64,000 bases of DNA from an uncultured Bacteroidales bacterium (GTDB lineage: Bacteria > Bacteroidota > Bacteroidia > Bacteroidales > UBA932). Each line of letters starts with the position of its first letter. Position 1 is the first letter of the stretch. A model generated the notes under the pieces. The model was not told the DNA's origin. It did no database searches and saw only the letters and a list, made by a program, of their open reading frames with translations. The stretch covers positions 62,001 to 126,000 of the forward strand of contig CAKUVD010000001.1 in NCBI GenBank assembly GCA_934695325.1, in the 5' to 3' direction. Of this stretch, positions 18,118-27,292 are shown piece after piece. A program made the translations under genes and the position numbers.

Positions 18118-19511
18118 TATTCAAAGGTCACATCTCCGCCGTGGTCGCCGTCCCATTTCATAACGGTGACGGTCAAGCCGATCTCATTGTCGCTATAGAC
18201 AAGATTATATAGGTAGCGGTTCCCGGCATTCCAACGTCCGCCCGGGGTTATGTCAGCCAATTTCACGAAAAGTTCCTTTTCTTCTGTAACATCTTTAAGT
18301 TGGGTTTCCTTATCCTTGATCGTACTGAGCGTATAATTCCCATACCAATTTCGCAAGGCACTCCTTACAGCATATTGACCTTTACCTCTCCCCACATATA
18401 CATAATGTCCATTGGACAGGTCATAATCAAAACTCTTGTCACCAGTGGAAGTCACCTGATCAAGATCATCCGTAAACTGCACATTGTAATTATAGTATGA
18501 GGAATAAGTCGTATATTCATACTTATTTACCGTCACCTCAACTTCCACATATTTCTTACCACTCCACTCATAGCTCACATCCAGCGTCTTGCCCGCCAAA
18601 TTCTGTGGCCACATAAGCGTATGAGCCATATAATCATTCAGTTCTGAATCCTTCAGCACATTCCCCTTGAAAAGGTCACGACATTCAGAAGAAGCAAGAT
18701 TCGACGCGATGCCGCCTATGCCAGAAGCAGGGGACATAAACCTATCCGAATATGACGGAGACGGAGTCCAACCGTCGGCCCCTTCAGGAAGGTCTGCCGA
18801 AGAATCCCAGGCTCTGCTGTAGTCAATCTCCGCACTGGCGACATTGTCCACGTTCAATGCTACGGACTTCAGTATCAGCGGTGACGGGCTGTCATTCTTC
18901 AGAGTGAAGCCGAATGCGGAAAAAAGGTGGCTGAAACGAAGAGGCACGGAAGCAGTAGTCCCACCGTTGTCAAGGTCACGCTCGATTACATTGGAATATA
19001 CGAAGTCAAACTGCTCAGACTCCAGGTCAAGTTTCGTCTCCGGAACACTGTATACCTTATGGTCTGCATCGAAACCCCAGCCGGAAGCCGGAGCGAGCGA
19101 CGCACCTGTGGAATTATCATTGACGAGGACACCATAGAAACGGTGTACGCCTGTCTTGGTCCAGTAATAGTGATCCTGAACTGATGACTCAGTGATCGAA
19201 GGCCTGAACGGCCATACATTGCTTTTGTTGGCGTCAGGTCCGCCTGAGACGACGAATTTGCCGTCGATGTATGGCTTCGGCTCCTGAATGGCGCTGAAAT
19301 ACACATCCCAGATCTGGAGGGCATTTCCCTCAGCCTGGAAAGAGTCGCCGTCCAGCATCGCCCTCGTACCAGGCTTGTCAGAATTGACCGCCAGCCGTAT
19401 AGGAATGCCCTCCGGCAGAATCTCCTCCGTCTCCACACGAGTGCTCGTGCAGGAGGCTGCCGCCGCCAGAAAGGTCAATGCCAATATATGTTTCATATCA
19501 GTTTTCATCAT
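18117..19511 (-). CDS. Fimbrillin family lipoprotein, 464 residues
   Basis: The protein has a lipoprotein signal (LAAAASCTS) and then PGTRAMLDG, a Thr-Arg-Ala site matching where Bacteroidales fimbrillins are cut by a trypsin-like protease before donor-strand polymerisation. Two beta-sandwich halves follow; VPLRFSHLFSAFGFTL is typical of the fimbrillin (Mfa-like) N-domain. The ORF can be extended by one TTG at 19514, but ATG 19511 is used, giving a 3 bp gap to the gene before. It is probably a structural or minor pilin. The middle (about 320-380) is unusually rich in Tyr. Confidence 0.8.
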   Translation of the reverse strand: MMKTDMKHILALTFLAAAASCTSTRVETEEILPEGIPIRLAVNSDKPGTRAMLDGDSFQAEGNALQIWDVYFSAIQEPKPYIDGKFVVSGGPDANKSNVWPFRPSITESSVQDHYYWTKTGVHRFYGVLVNDNSTGASLAPASGWGFDADHKVYSVPETKLDLESEQFDFVYSNVIERDLDNGGTTASVPLRFSHLFSAFGFTLKNDSPSPLILKSVALNVDNVASAEIDYSRAWDSSADLPEGADGWTPSPSYSDRFMSPASGIGGIASNLASSECRDLFKGNVLKDSELNDYMAHTLMWPQNLAGKTLDVSYEWSGKKYVEVEVTVNKYEYTTYSSYYNYNVQFTDDLDQVTSTGDKSFDYDLSNGHYVYVGRGKGQYAVRSALRNWYGNYTLSTIKDKETQLKDVTEEKELFVKLADITPGGRWNAGNRYLYNLVYSDNEIGLTVTVMKWDGDHGGDVTFE

Positions 19512-19514
19512 CAA

Positions 19515-20423
19515 TCAGTTCTGTGCATCTTCGTCGTACCAGCTGCTTATGCCTGAGGTACAGGCGAGTCTGTCTTCCTGGATCTTGAGGGTGTACGTGT
19601 AGTGCCTGTCTGGCTCCCACGCACTTATGGCAGGCGTGGACATCTTCTGCCCTGTAATCCATCCGCTCCCGCCTGTCGAGAAAGCGTAGGTAATCTCAAT
19701 GGATGAGCCGCCGTCCTGCGGAAGCAGGAGCATACTGTCACCCAATGTCCTCGGAGTCACGCTAAGAACTTCAGCCCCTTCGCCGTCGGCTTCGAAGACT
19801 GTGATGTCTTCAGGCTCTCCGGCCAGACTCCAGCAGAGGCTGGAAGATGAGTCGAACCCTCCCCGGGTATAGACCTTCTTCAATCCGATCTTCTCGACCC
19901 TCACCCTGGTGCCGCTGCCCAGTCCGTGCATCACCCTGAAATCCACTTTCGTAAGGGCGTGATGGAACGGCAGGCCCACGATGCTGTCGTTTTTGGTCAA
20001 AGACTTCGTGAGATCGGTCACGAGAATATCCTCACCGTTTCCCCGCACTGCCAGAGACTCCATCTTGACGGAGCCGTCATCGCCACAGGTCATCGGCAGG
20101 CTTGCAGGATAATATCCTATGAATCTCAATGCTTCACTCTGCGGCCAGAACGGAGTGCCCTCCGGGAGCCAGCCGCGGCTGCCCCTATAACTCACATTGA
20201 CATCATCGAGGTATTTCTTCCCGGAATCATCGGATATGGCATAAAGCCTGAACGACTTGTCTTCCGGAAATTTTATGAAATCCTCTCCAGCCCTCGTGCC
20301 GCATCCGATAGCGGGACTTATACGTATATAGCCGGTGCTGTCGTCCAACTTGGTGTGTGAAAGACAGCCAGACAGCATCCCTGCTGCCGTCAGCGGCACG
20401 AGTATTCTGAAGAAGATTCTCAT
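19515..20423 (-). CDS. Fimbrillin family lipoprotein, 302 residues
   Basis: The signal ends in MLSGCLSH, a lipobox. The mature part begins with SPAIGCGTRAGED, the same Thr-Arg-Ala processing site as its neighbour, and contains LRFIGYYP and LPFHHALTKVDFRV, which recur in Mfa-like pilins. It is shorter than the other two pilins of the operon and could be an anchor or minor subunit. The gap to the next gene upstream is 12 bp. Confidence 0.8.
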   Translation of the reverse strand: MRIFFRILVPLTAAGMLSGCLSHTKLDDSTGYIRISPAIGCGTRAGEDFIKFPEDKSFRLYAISDDSGKKYLDDVNVSYRGSRGWLPEGTPFWPQSEALRFIGYYPASLPMTCGDDGSVKMESLAVRGNGEDILVTDLTKSLTKNDSIVGLPFHHALTKVDFRVMHGLGSGTRVRVEKIGLKKVYTRGGFDSSSSLCWSLAGEPEDITVFEADGEGAEVLSVTPRTLGDSMLLLPQDGGSSIEITYAFSTGGSGWITGQKMSTPAISAWEPDRHYTYTLKIQEDRLACTSGISSWYDEDAQN

Positions 20424-20435
20424 AGACTTGATAAA

Positions 20436-21437
20436 TTATTTGCCCAGGTCAATGTTGTCGATATCCGTATCATCCCAATCCTCGACTTTAGGAGTAATCG
20501 TAATCTCCTCGCGACCGAAGTTCAGGCGATATGTATAGTGCATACCGGCTTTCCATTCATTGATTTTCTGATTATTGGCAGCCTCGCACAGGTTAAGCTG
20601 CTTGCTGAACACCTGAGCCACCGGGGCCGTAGCGCCGTATGCCATAGTATACTCTATCTTGAGGACAACATCGTCACCGAGCTCAGCAGGGATTACTAGG
20701 CCACATTTCTCTGCGTCAGCGATTTCAACAGCAGTGGTAAGTTTCTTATCACCAGCGAATATCTGCAGATTCTTCTTCTCTGATACAGTCCACTTTCGAT
20801 TATCATTACCGTCAGTTGCGGTACCAAGTGTCGCGGAGCCTTTGCTTGCAGCATTCTCGATAGTGATTTTCTTAACCGCGAATACATCATCATCACCTGT
20901 TCCGAGTTCGAAAGTCACCCAGGCAAGAGCGTGTCTGAACGTCATTGGAACAGTCCCGTTCTTAGCCGGAGTAGTATAGCAAGAATAGAGGAGATCCTTG
21001 GTGTCCTTCAGGGCAGGCTGAACATAGTCAGTAAGAGTGAATACGTTGGTGGCACGGTCGTGAGTGAGGGCCGGCGTAAAATCTGCAGGAGCGTAGGCTG
21101 CGAAAAGGATGGAGCCGGTCTTAGGCCAGTAATATGGAGTTGGAGAGCCAGCCCATACATCGCCTTTCTTTGCAAATAAAGCGCCATTCAAGTAAACCGT
21201 GGAGAACTTGTCACCAATTCCGGCTTCAGGAATAGCTGTCTCATTCTGGTCATAGTAGCCGAATACCTTGAGACCCCAGTCTTCCGGCATTTTTACGCCC
21301 TCTACGGCAGCCTTGGTCATATTGACTCTGGCTACAGGAGCGAGAGCGATCTCCCCTGTCGGCTCGTAGCTTACAGAGGTCTTAGTGCAGGCGATCATAG
21401 CGCTTGCGCCAAGTACGATAGCGAAAACTTTTTTCAT
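20436..21437 (-). CDS. Fimbrillin family lipoprotein, 333 residues
   Basis: The lipobox is SAMIACTK. A Thr-Lys-Ala site in RVNMTKAAVEG is the likely maturation cut. Characteristic strands follow: YWPKTGSILFAAYAP and VPMTFRHALAWVTFEL. As the first of three pilins after the assembly genes it is the best candidate for the major shaft subunit, by position only. The codon use and base composition appear a little more AT-rich than its neighbours. Confidence 0.82.
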   Translation of the reverse strand: MKKVFAIVLGASAMIACTKTSVSYEPTGEIALAPVARVNMTKAAVEGVKMPEDWGLKVFGYYDQNETAIPEAGIGDKFSTVYLNGALFAKKGDVWAGSPTPYYWPKTGSILFAAYAPADFTPALTHDRATNVFTLTDYVQPALKDTKDLLYSCYTTPAKNGTVPMTFRHALAWVTFELGTGDDDVFAVKKITIENAASKGSATLGTATDGNDNRKWTVSEKKNLQIFAGDKKLTTAVEIADAEKCGLVIPAELGDDVVLKIEYTMAYGATAPVAQVFSKQLNLCEAANNQKINEWKAGMHYTYRLNFGREEITITPKVEDWDDTDIDNIDLGK

Positions 21438-21487
21438 AAAAAAACAATAAATAAGTAAATAATAAATTTATAAGTCTTTGCAATTCA

Positions 21488-22459
21488 TCAGATTTCTATC
21501 TGAGACACAATATCTTTCCATTCATCCACGGACGGTGCCAAGCCGCCGCCTTTCTTCTCCGGCTCAGGTATGTCTATCTCGCCTGTCTTGACACGGATGA
21601 TCTGCTCCTTGTTGCCAGGGAACTGGTCTGTCACATCAACATTGAAGATATATCCCTTTCCTCCGGTGTCTGTGATGACGAGCGAGAGAATCTGACGTTC
21701 CCCCGACTCCGGGTTCTCTCCGAACGTATTGAACTTGGTCTTCAGCACTCCGTCCTTCCCGATGCTCTGTATATCGAAGAACACAGTAGCGTAATCCTTA
21801 GAGCGCTGTCCGGTGGAAATTCTGTTGAACTCCGACAGTCCGGTTATGACAGCCGATATGGAGCCTATGTATTGCGCCCCATTTATCTTGTCCACTTCCA
21901 GGATCCACGTCTGCACTACTGTCTCGCAATCCACAGTCAGCGTTATCTCCGGAGAGTCCACAGACCTCGCAGGCATATCCACCGTGTTCAGCCGTCCGAC
22001 ATAAAGATGGTCAGGGTCGTAAACTATCGTCTCGTCCAAGTCATCCTTGGTGGAACTCTCAGGGCTCTTCGTCCCGCGGCTCTTCAGCTTACTCTTGAAA
22101 TCGTCGGAAATCTGGTTCGTCGTAGCCAGAATCCTCCTGAAATTGTTCTCCTCCTTTATATATGTGACCTGCGTGTCGAAATTATATACCAGCACGTCAT
22201 AAGTCCTTCCCGGGATGACATTGACCTTTCCTCCCTGCGGCGGAAGAAACGCCTGCGTCATCAGCTGTCCGTCCTCGTGATCGAAAAATGCGACTCTCAT
22301 AAGTTCCGGTTCGGACGGCATACGGTAGTTCACGATATCTTCATCAATGTTTATCACCACGTTCACCGAATAGTCTGCCGTCGAAAGCGGCCTTCTCTTG
22401 CAGGATTCCGGCGCGAGAAGCATCAATGCAGCCGCAAGCATCATCAATATACGTTTCAT
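21488..22459 (-). CDS. DUF5119 lipoprotein of the fimbrial operon
   Basis: A protein of 323 residues starting at ATG 22459 (MKRILMMLAAALMLLAP), with lipobox APESCKRR. A further 67 in-frame codons upstream only overlap the previous gene in another frame and are not coding. The pattern SVNVVINIDEDI, GQLMTQAFLPPQGGKVNVIPG and DVLVYNFDT is that of DUF5119 proteins, which accompany fimbrillin genes in Bacteroidales and may anchor the pilus. Its start overlaps the stop of the preceding gene by four bases (ATGA), indicating coupled translation. Confidence 0.78.
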   Translation of the reverse strand: MKRILMMLAAALMLLAPESCKRRPLSTADYSVNVVINIDEDIVNYRMPSEPELMRVAFFDHEDGQLMTQAFLPPQGGKVNVIPGRTYDVLVYNFDTQVTYIKEENNFRRILATTNQISDDFKSKLKSRGTKSPESSTKDDLDETIVYDPDHLYVGRLNTVDMPARSVDSPEITLTVDCETVVQTWILEVDKINGAQYIGSISAVITGLSEFNRISTGQRSKDYATVFFDIQSIGKDGVLKTKFNTFGENPESGERQILSLVITDTGGKGYIFNVDVTDQFPGNKEQIIRVKTGEIDIPEPEKKGGGLAPSVDEWKDIVSQIEI

Positions 22460-23748
22460 CGCACACCTCCCTTTATCTTGCGTTTGACTATGATAGGCAT
22501 CACGAATGACACTCCGGCACGAGTCGGGCCGAAATATGTATAATACTTGTTCTTTATGCCAGGATCCTTTATGAGATCCACATAGTCCGACGTAGGCACA
22601 TAATGCCGAGCCTTCGTGAGGATACATCCGACACCTATGTTGAACTCCATCCTCATCCACTTCGAGCGCTTTCCAATCGGAAGACCGAAAGTATAGTCCA
22701 CTCCCAAATCCAGGTACTCACCCTGATATCCACTCTTCAGTTTCTGATAGTCATAATAGCCCGCTCCTGCATAAGCACCGAGGGCGTGTCCCTTCAACTT
22801 GTCGTCCCTGGCCCATTCATACTTGCCGTTCTTTCCAGTGAACCAGTATTTACCGTCAATGAACCAGCCCAGCATCTCGCCGCAATACTTGTTGCTCTTC
22901 GCAAGCCACCACGGATACCAATAGTCAGCTCCTATGGAGACGTGGCGGCCTATAGGAATCTCGACGCCGAAGTTAAGCCCCGGCACGAGAAGGTTCGTCC
23001 TTCCGGCAAGTATCATCTGCCTCTCATATTCAGGCCTTACGGATATCTCTTGAGCAGGCTGCGCCAGTGTGATCGGAGAATTATATGCAAGCGGGCGCTC
23101 AGGCATATCCAAGGCAGGAATCGTAGGCTCTACCCACACACAGATCCAGGTCGCATAACGCAGCCTAGGCATATTATGCCTTATTATATAATTCCAAGTA
23201 TAGCCGTTGTCCAGATTCTTCAGTCGCCATTTCTTGGTATCGTCCGGGATGTCGGCGTCGATTATCCTCAAGACCCTGTCCTTGTTCTGAAGAGTGTAGT
23301 TCCTCACGATCTCTTCTCTGAGCCCGGCCCAGTTCTCTGCCGTAGGCTTCAGTCTAATGAGATCTCCCGTGAGGGACGACCCCTCCGGAATGCTGTTCAC
23401 GATGAAACGCCTGGCAGCCTCTCCTCTCTTGCGGGCGAGCCATACATTGCGCTCATAGACACCTTCAGGCGACGCATAAGAATATATTGTGATGCTGTCC
23501 ACTTTAGGAGAGAGAACCAGATACTTTCTAATCTGCGATATCTGCCATTCATTGTCCAGATAGTGCTCATCAATGTCGATTCCGTTCTGCACATAATATA
23601 TGGCAAAGCTTCTCGGCGTAGAACGCAGAATCTGCTGCCCGCTATCCGATGTCCCTGTTTCCTGCGCAGCGGAACTGAACGCTGCGAAAAGAAATCCGGA
23701 CACCAGAAGAGCAACATCAAAAAACCGTCTGGTCAAATTTTTCATCAT
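22456..23748 (-). CDS. DUF3575 protein with OmpA-like N-terminus, first gene of the fimbrial operon
   Basis: A protein of 430 residues with a Sec signal (LLVSGFLFAAFSSAAQ). Residues about 40-190 resemble an OmpA-like peptidoglycan-binding fold (VDSITIYSYASPEGVYERN, LARKRGEAARRFI). The C-terminal ~220 residues match DUF3575, an outer-membrane barrel region with LVPGLNFGVEIPIGRH and CGEMLGWFIDGKYWF. Such proteins head type V pilus operons in Bacteroides and probably anchor the fimbria in the outer membrane. A promoter box lies 68 bp upstream. The start may also be ATG 23745. Confidence 0.82.
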   Translation of the reverse strand: MMKNLTRRFFDVALLVSGFLFAAFSSAAQETGTSDSGQQILRSTPRSFAIYYVQNGIDIDEHYLDNEWQISQIRKYLVLSPKVDSITIYSYASPEGVYERNVWLARKRGEAARRFIVNSIPEGSSLTGDLIRLKPTAENWAGLREEIVRNYTLQNKDRVLRIIDADIPDDTKKWRLKNLDNGYTWNYIIRHNMPRLRYATWICVWVEPTIPALDMPERPLAYNSPITLAQPAQEISVRPEYERQMILAGRTNLLVPGLNFGVEIPIGRHVSIGADYWYPWWLAKSNKYCGEMLGWFIDGKYWFTGKNGKYEWARDDKLKGHALGAYAGAGYYDYQKLKSGYQGEYLDLGVDYTFGLPIGKRSKWMRMEFNIGVGCILTKARHYVPTSDYVDLIKDPGIKNKYYTYFGPTRAGVSFVMPIIVKRKIKGGVR

Positions 23749-23815
23749 CTACCTATATCAGCTTCAAAAGAGGCACACCTCAATTCCTAATACATCTGTT
23801 TTTATTAAAGCGACG

Positions 23816-23823
23816 CAAAACTA
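23816..23823 (-). promoter_or_regulatory. Bacteroidota -7 box of the fimbrial operon
   Basis: The minus strand reads TAGTTTTG, an exact TAnnTTTG match, 68 bp before the first fimbrial gene. A partial -33 (TTGC) is near the right spacing. The rest of 23749-24057 is AT-rich non-coding DNA holding only this box and the hairpin at 23985-24013. No invertible-promoter repeats, as used for phase variation elsewhere in Bacteroides, were seen. Confidence 0.5.
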
Positions 23824-23984
23824 TAAAAAATTCCAATACGATGCAATATATATAAATTCCATTTTAGGTAATCATTTTTTGTAAAATCAGTTATAATTCT
23901 TACAAATCCAACTTGTCAATTTATGTGCAGAAATCGTCAAGACACCCTGTCCAAGTATGATAAATCGCCTCTACAGATACACAG

Positions 23985-24013
23985 AAGGGCTGTGACTAAG
24001 CGTCACAGCCCTT
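23985..24013 (-). terminator. Perfect 12 bp hairpin after purN
   Basis: Arms AAGGGCTGTGAC and GTCACAGCCCTT pair without mismatch around a 5-base loop (TAAGC on the plus strand). It is 45 bp past the purN stop. No T-run follows on either strand, so it is a bidirectional hairpin rather than a classical terminator. Confidence 0.6.
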
Positions 24014-24057
24014 GACAATTCTTCATATTTTACATCGCCAATCGGGGATGAAAAAAT

Positions 24058-24636
24058 CTAGTCATTTTTTAATTTTTGTAAAATCGTGCCGACAATTTGC
24101 GGAAAATACTTCATTTCCAGCTCGTGTTCCTTGGCCGCTATGTCATCCGGAGTGTCATCCGGAGAGATTCTTACGGAACGCTGGGCTATGATCTCGCCGC
24201 CGTCCACATCCGTGCTCACATAATGGACCGTCATCCCGGTCTCCGTCTCCCCGGCAGCCTTGACCGCCTCGTGAACGTGATGCCCGTACATACCGATACC
24301 TCCGAACTTTGGCAGAAGAGCCGGATGAAGGTTTATCATACGGTGTTCATAAGCATTGATAAGGAATCCTGGAACCACAAGGAGAAAACCCGCAAGGACG
24401 ATGAAATCAATCCCGAATTCTTTCATAAGCGGAAGGATAAGGTCAGGATTGTTGAAGTCCTTCTTCGGCATCACCACAGTAGGGATTCCAAGGTTCTCGG
24501 CACGTACCAGGGCGTAAGCGTCCGGGCGGTTGCTCAGCACCACGGAAATCTTCACGCTGTCAGAGCCGGCGAAGTGCCGTATGAGGGCTTCGCAGTTCGT
24601 CCCGCTTCCGGAAACGAAGATCGCAACATTAATCAT
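24058..24636 (-). CDS. purN: Phosphoribosylglycinamide formyltransferase
   Basis: A protein of 192 residues, the normal GART length. It transfers a formyl group from 10-formyl-THF to GAR in purine synthesis. The catalytic residues are in place: N102 and H104 in INLHPALLP and D145 in TDVDGGEII. The N-terminal GAR/phosphate loop is FVSGSGTNCEALI. It is transcribed alone, divergent from the DUF5686 gene. Confidence 0.96.
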   Translation of the reverse strand: MINVAIFVSGSGTNCEALIRHFAGSDSVKISVVLSNRPDAYALVRAENLGIPTVVMPKKDFNNPDLILPLMKEFGIDFIVLAGFLLVVPGFLINAYEHRMINLHPALLPKFGGIGMYGHHVHEAVKAAGETETGMTVHYVSTDVDGGEIIAQRSVRISPDDTPDDIAAKEHELEMKYFPQIVGTILQKLKND

Positions 24637-24660
24637 AATTCAAGCATCATTTTTGAATGA

Positions 24661-24668
24661 CAAATTTA
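24661..24668 (-). promoter_or_regulatory. Bacteroidota -7 box for purN
   Basis: The minus strand reads TAAATTTG, an exact TAnnTTTG match, 25 bp before the purN ATG. There is no clear -33 element. Confidence 0.5.
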
Positions 24669-24689
24669 CATAAAAAACTCGCTGTTTTG

Positions 24690-24697
24690 TAACTTTG
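24690..24697 (+). promoter_or_regulatory. Bacteroidota -7 box for the DUF5686 gene
   Basis: Reads TAACTTTG, an exact TAnnTTTG match, 25 bp before ATG 24722. It forms a back-to-back pair with the purN box at 24661-24668. Confidence 0.5.
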
Positions 24698-24721
24698 CCG
24701 AAATTTCGCTGAAGCGGCGTG

Positions 24722-27292
24722 ATGATGATACGGAAGACATCATATATAATATATAGGTATATGCTGACGGCATTGATGTCGTTGGCCGGTCTCGTCTGCA
24801 TTGACCTGGACATTTGCGCCCAGTCCACGAGAGTGAAGGGACGAGTCACGGACGCCGACACCGGCGAGGGGATTCCGTTCGCCGCCGTGTATTTCCAGGG
24901 GACGACCATCGGAGTCAGCTCGGATATGGACGGCAACTATCTAATGGAGACGCGGGACAGCACAGCAAGCATACTATGCGCATCCATCCTCGGCTACGAG
25001 ACTCAGATAATACGCATCAGCCGAGGGGCGTTCAGCGAAGTGAATTTCCGGCTGAGGCCTGCGGCTTCATCCCTGAATGCTGCCATAGTGAAACCGGACA
25101 ACCGCTATATGAAGTGGATATTGGCCCAGATAGACAGCCACAAGTCCAAGAATGACCCGGAGAGGCGTGACGCCTACAAATGCGATGTCTATACGAAGAT
25201 GGAGCTGGACCTGTCAAATGCGGAGGAACAGATACGCAGCAAGATACTGCGAAAGAACTTCGGCTTCGTTTTCGACTATATGGACACGTCCGTGGTGACT
25301 GGCAAGCCATATCTGCCGGTGATGATCTCGGAGACCAGGGCGAGAAGATACCACAGTTCATCTCCGGAGGTAAGCCGCGAGACCATCGAGGCATCGAGAA
25401 TCTCAGGCCTGAACGAGGACAATGCCGTGTCCCAATTCACCGGAAGTATGCATCTGAAGACGAACTTCTATGAGAATTTCATCGATGCGTTCAATGTCCA
25501 GATACCTTCGCCTCTGGCGTCATCAGGTAATCTGTACTATAATTATTATCTGGTGGACAGCCTGATGATCGACGGACGGAAGACCTGGAAAATCCGATTC
25601 CATCCCGGAAAGAACATATCCACATCCGTATTCGACGGGGAAATGGCGATAGACGCCGAAGACTTCGGCTTGCGAGAGATTCACGCAAGACTGATGAGAG
25701 GCTCCAATGTGAACTGGATCAGGGATATGGTAATCGACAGGACGGATCAGAGGCTGGGAGATTCCCTGTGGTTCTACAAGCAGGACAAGATCTATATCGA
25801 CTTCTCCGTCACGATGAGGGACTCGTCCAAGCTGATGTCGTTCCTCGGGCACAGGCAGAACGACTATATGAACCCTATATGCGGAGAGCAGGCCCTGGAC
25901 AAGTCTATGCAAGGCAATGTCTCCGTCCAGATAGAGAAGGATGCCGGCAGGCACGACGACACCTGGTGGGAGAGCGCCAGGCCTTATGACCTTTCAGAGA
26001 AAGAGCGGAACATCTACAATATGGTGGACTCCATAAAGTCAGTCCCGTTGTACAACAACATATATAATATAGTGAACACATTCGTCTCAGGCTATCTGGA
26101 GACGAAATACGTGGCTTTCGGGCCTTACTCGCAGATCTACAGTTTCAACAAGATAGAAGGGAACAGAGTCCTGTTCGGGATGCGGACGACATCTGATGTC
26201 AGCAGAAAAGTCCGCATAGGCGGCTACCTCGCCTACGGCTTCAGGGACAAGGAGTTCAAGGGCGGAGGCACGTTCGAGTGGATGATCAGCAGGCAGCCTA
26301 CGATGAAGCTGACGCTCAGCGGCAAACGTGATATGCTGCAGCTAGGGAAGGGACTGAACGCCTTCAACGAGACATCCATCCTGACATCCATCTTCAGCAA
26401 GCGGAGCAGCGAGAAACGCAGCCCGGTGAACGAGTACTACGCCAAGTTCGACTGGGAGGCCCGCCCATGGCTGAACACCGCCACATCTCTGGAATTCAAG
26501 AGGATATACTCCAACATCTTCGTCCCTATGCTGAAGGTCAATGCAGTCGGCGACACTGTCTCGGTGAATTCTGTAGGCTCCAACGAGTTCCGGTTCGTAG
26601 CCAGGTTCAGCAAGGACGAGACGGTGACGCGTGGAGTGTTCGAGAAGTCATACCTGTTCTCGGACTACCCCGTAGTGACGGTGGACCTGCTCGGTTCACT
26701 TAAAGGAATAGGCAAGAACGAGTACAGCTACTTCAGATCGGAGGTAAAGCTCGACTACACCCTGCCGCTGCCGCCGATAGGAAGCTCCAAGATACAATTC
26801 TCGGCCGGGAAGATCATCGGCTCAGTGCCTTACCCCATGCTGAAACTCCACGAGGGCAACGGCACTTACATCCTGGACAAGAGTTCCTTCTCCTGTATGG
26901 CGTTTTACGAGTTCGCATCCGACACGTGGACGACATTGTCGCTGGAGCATAATTTCGGAGGGTTCTTCCTGGACAAGATCCCGCTCATCAAGAAACTGCA
27001 CCTCAGGGAGATCTTCACTGTCAAGGCAGCATACGGCACACTCTCGCGGAAGAACAACGGAATCATCGGCTCCGCACACTCAAGTTCAGCGCCGATGCTG
27101 TTCCCGGCAGGAATGAACGCACTTACGAAGCCTTATGTAGAGATGGGCGTCGGGATATCCAACATCCTAAGGCTCTTGAGGGTGGATGCGTTCTGGAGGA
27201 TGACTCACCGCCACATCACAGCGCCTGACGGTACAGTCGGCAAGTCACCTAACAATTTCGTGGTGAACATAGGACTGGAACTGTCGTTCTAG
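24722..27292 (+). CDS. DUF5686 outer-membrane protein with carboxypeptidase-regulatory-like domain
   Basis: A protein of about 856 residues. A signal segment ending in DICAQ is followed by a carboxypeptidase-regulatory-like beta-sandwich (TRVKGRVTDADTGEGIPFAA, SSDMDGNYL), as at the N-terminus of SusC proteins but without a TonB plug. The long remainder matches DUF5686, predicted outer-membrane barrel proteins of unknown role that are nearly universal in Bacteroidales. The last residues, VNIGLELSF, end in Phe as barrel proteins do. The start is ATG 24722 or 24725, not the GTG at 24719. Its TAG stop shares a CTAG palindrome with the stop of the convergent ketoacyl-synthase gene. Confidence 0.85.
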   Translation: MMIRKTSYIIYRYMLTALMSLAGLVCIDLDICAQSTRVKGRVTDADTGEGIPFAAVYFQGTTIGVSSDMDGNYLMETRDSTASILCASILGYETQIIRISRGAFSEVNFRLRPAASSLNAAIVKPDNRYMKWILAQIDSHKSKNDPERRDAYKCDVYTKMELDLSNAEEQIRSKILRKNFGFVFDYMDTSVVTGKPYLPVMISETRARRYHSSSPEVSRETIEASRISGLNEDNAVSQFTGSMHLKTNFYENFIDAFNVQIPSPLASSGNLYYNYYLVDSLMIDGRKTWKIRFHPGKNISTSVFDGEMAIDAEDFGLREIHARLMRGSNVNWIRDMVIDRTDQRLGDSLWFYKQDKIYIDFSVTMRDSSKLMSFLGHRQNDYMNPICGEQALDKSMQGNVSVQIEKDAGRHDDTWWESARPYDLSEKERNIYNMVDSIKSVPLYNNIYNIVNTFVSGYLETKYVAFGPYSQIYSFNKIEGNRVLFGMRTTSDVSRKVRIGGYLAYGFRDKEFKGGGTFEWMISRQPTMKLTLSGKRDMLQLGKGLNAFNETSILTSIFSKRSSEKRSPVNEYYAKFDWEARPWLNTATSLEFKRIYSNIFVPMLKVNAVGDTVSVNSVGSNEFRFVARFSKDETVTRGVFEKSYLFSDYPVVTVDLLGSLKGIGKNEYSYFRSEVKLDYTLPLPPIGSSKIQFSAGKIIGSVPYPMLKLHEGNGTYILDKSSFSCMAFYEFASDTWTTLSLEHNFGGFFLDKIPLIKKLHLREIFTVKAAYGTLSRKNNGIIGSAHSSSAPMLFPAGMNALTKPYVEMGVGISNILRLLRVDAFWRMTHRHITAPDGTVGKSPNNFVVNIGLELSF

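Noticed and set aside
22460..22660. N-terminal extension of the DUF5119 protein by 67 codons
   Set aside because: The extension only runs through the end of the upstream gene in another frame. The internal ATG gives a perfect lipoprotein signal and an ATGA overlap.
22603..23790. A 395-codon open frame on the plus strand
   Set aside because: It lies opposite the DUF3575 gene, has no signal or domain pattern, and is Arg/His rich, as antisense shadows in this composition are. The minus-strand gene has clear family motifs.
23749..24057. Invertible promoter for phase variation of the fimbrial operon
   Set aside because: No pair of inverted repeats flanks the promoter box, and no recombinase gene is nearby. 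The only inverted repeat is the single hairpin at 23985-24013.
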